This document shows positions 49,701 through 52,700 of a stretch of 64,000 nucleotides of DNA, piece after piece (position 1 is the first letter of the stretch; every line of letters starts with the position of its first letter). The stretch is from Liolophura sinensis (Eukaryota; Mollusca; Polyplacophora; Chitonida; Chitonidae), in NCBI RefSeq assembly GCF_032854445.1, contig NC_088307.1, forward strand, positions 23,325,953-23,389,952, in the 5' to 3' direction. The notes under the pieces were generated by a model. That model saw only the letters and a list, made by a program, of their open reading frames with translations, was not told where the DNA came from and did no database searches. The translations under genes were made by a program, and so were the position numbers.

Positions 49701-52700
49701 TGCTGGCCGCCGTGGCAGAAATGAAATATTCTTGAGTACGGCTTCAACAGCCTATCAAATAAATTGGTCGCAGGTATCATGGCATTTTCAAAATATCACG
49801 GGAGTTAATACAGACCTTTAAATCACAGCATTTTAAGTGCAAAACTAGGTTTTGTTGAAGTTCACAAACAGAAAACGATAAGCATACTGTAATTTCTGGT
49901 TACTAGGCCTATAAGCCGTAGCTCTCAAATTATGGCCCGGTGTTTGTCACTTTTCTTTCCCTTCCTGTGTTATTTATCACTTTGTCCCTGCCGGTGCCTC
50001 AAGCAGGTTAGTGCCCTAATATCCTCGGCTTTGAGGTAATGCCTTGATTCAGAGGTCTGTGTTAACCCACATGTCAAATATTACGATTAAATCATAAGAT
50101 TCAGTCTTTTGAGATTCACGTAAACTTGGTCTAAATGTCCGAATATGTAAGTAAAAATTTATCGAGGTGCATATTTGTACAACAGCAAATATGTTACGCC
50201 GACAGCTGAAGCTTTGAATCCGCTTCTCATCGTATCAAGGAATCTGTACCAACATATGTATGATCTTCTCTGAATATCAAATCTGTTTATTTTCAGGTGT
50301 GATTGTGAGAACTGTGATATTATGCCAACTAACGTAGAATGCCTTTGCTGTCAGGAAGTGCCAAGGATAATAGAAATGACTGACGAAGAGCAGCTAGATA
50401 TAAATTGCATCACAGAACACGAAGGCTTTATTGTTGTTGTTGTTGTTGTTGTTTCGGTACTTCAGACAAAGGACTCGATATCTCAATTGACAGGGGAATG
50501 TCCGGTACAGCACCTGTTGTTAGCCGTGCTACTGCATTTTCATAGCCCAGGCTCGCCAACTTCTCTGGGTCTCGATCAAACATGCATTTGGAGAAATGCT
50601 TACTGCACAGTTTGTGGTGGTACTTGAGATCGAAGTCCCTCTTGCAATAATGAAGCCAGACTTTCCTCATGGTCGCATCTTTTGGAAAGGCAAAGAAAGA
50701 AATTCCACCTCCCTTGACAAGCTGACTGTTGCATCCGTAAGCTGCACAGATCACAGGCATAACTACCTTTCAAAAATTTCTCAAACAACAGCAAATTTGG
50801 GTCGAAATAAATGCCTTTTGGTCGCGTGTTTATAGCCTTTATTATAGAACTTCTGCACGCATGGAGCCAGAGTCTTCTTACCGTGACGTCACGGGCTCAG
50901 CAGCCTCGCTTTGAAATTCACAAAATGCATATTCAGCCGAGCGGTATTCGTCGCCGGTTGCGTCAGAACGACTACAAGCAGGCCGTTTGTGGTTACAGGG
51001 GCCCAAATACTATCAATATGATCTTTTTAAACAGTTTGGAGGCACAAATAATTTATTTTCTTGACAGTATTCCTTTAACATAAATTCTATCTTTTTCCGT
51101 TCGTTGAAAAGTAACTGTTGACAAATCACAATTTCACCAGTATTTTGGATGGCTCTCTCACTGTGAGGAGTATGTAAGTTCTATAAATCTAGACAGGTAC
51201 AAAAGAGGATACAAAGATGAGCTTTGAGTCATATTTACATGTTCAAATTATTTGTCTTCATGGGGCGAAAATGACATACTTTGCTGGGTTTTTTGCGTGT
51301 GACATAATTAAATACACTGTTTAATTCCTCGTTGACCTTGTTGTATGACAGACACTTTGACAAGGACAAGAGCGGCAAACTGGACCACCAGGAGTTCAAG
51401 TCGTGTTTACGAGCATTGGGTTATGACTTGCCAATGGTGGAGGAAGGTCAGGTTGACCCAGAGTTCCAGGCCATCCATTCTTGATATCGTTGATCCCAAC
51501 AGGTAAGCCGGGGACAAGGGAGAGCACTTGATTTTTTTGAGCTTAAAAATTTGAGGTGCCCTTGCAAATTTGACTTAAGTATTGGGCTAGATTTCACGAA
51601 ATTTATTTGGCTTTAGCAAAAGGAACATCTTTGAAACACCCGCTTGATTTTTTCTAAATTAGAAAAGTCTAATTTTGGAGACAATGTCGTCATGCTTTAG
51701 TTGCCTCATTTGACCTGATAGGACATTTGTATGTAAATAGACAAAATTCATTTCTCAAAACAAACCAGATGTGTAAATTTATACGAAGGTACAAAAACAC
51801 AACTATATTTTAAATTATCAGTTGACCTGTGGAACTAATTGTGACTTTGATTACTTTCTGGTTCACTGCGTATTTTTTTGCAAAACATGCAAAAACTTAA
51901 GTACAAAATGAATATTTCTCCGCGGAATGTAGCTAAGTTTTTGAATGATTCAGTCTTTGCTTTGTGTTAAGAACGTGCTTATTAAATTATTACGCCTGAG
52001 TGGCTCAGTCGGTTAGCGTGCTAGTGCAGCGTAATGACCCAGCAAGCTTAAGAGCTTCTCACCAGTGCGGTTGCTGTGAGTTCAAGTCCAGCTCATGCTG
52101 GCTTCCTCTCTGACTGATGTGGGCATGTCAGCCAGCAACTTTCTTACTGCGATAATTTTGCTTAGTGTATTTCACACTATTGCTGTCATCTCGGCATTTC
52201 ACGTTTTGTGGTAGCGTGACCATAGACCCGATTATATCCCCGTGTTTTGCTGTTTTCACAGGGATGGATATGTGTCTCTACAAGAGTACATGGCCTTCAT
52301 GATAAGCCGAGAGACTGAAAACGTCCAGTCTAGTTCTGAGGTGGAACAGGCCTTCCGGGCCCTCACGTCCGGGGAAAAACCTTTTATTACAAAACAAGAG
52401 TTATACGCAGTAAGTTGTCTCAATTTTCTTTCTCGTGTTATTTCCAAAGTTAAATTCAGATTCTATTATCTTTTTCACTGGCCTAAAGTGTGAACGTTTG
52501 TCCAGAACAATTAGGGGAGTGGTGTGCCCTTTATACAGTAAACGCAGTTGTCCAGAAAGATCAGCTCAAATGATGTTTTATCTTGATAAACCTGTATAGA
52601 AAAGTAGCACAAAGAGAACAAAACTAGGTTATAAACTCTCTGTCCATTATTGCTAATGTCCCCAAATACTGACGTTTTGTGCTTCTATTTTCCTTCAGAA

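Larger units (their letters stand above)
49154..51074. mobile_element. 1.92 kb TTAA-flanked DNA transposon with THAP and P2X7-ballast-like genes
   Basis: Perfect 15-bp terminal inverted repeats, AGGAATACTGTCAAG and CTTGACAGTATTCCT, each flanked by TTAA (49150-49153 and 51075-51078). Inside are two convergent genes and subterminal inverted repeats around TGACGTCA. No transposase catalytic core is visible, so it looks non-autonomous. TTAA target plus a THAP domain suggest the Kolobok superfamily; piggyBac is the alternative. Superfamily is inferred. It sits in the spectrin intron before exon 52. Confidence 0.85.

Noticed and set aside
50322-50627. Continuation of the P2X7-ballast-like protein past the Val run
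   Set aside because: After 50453 the frame is simply the antisense of the THAP gene; no ballast-domain residues remain.
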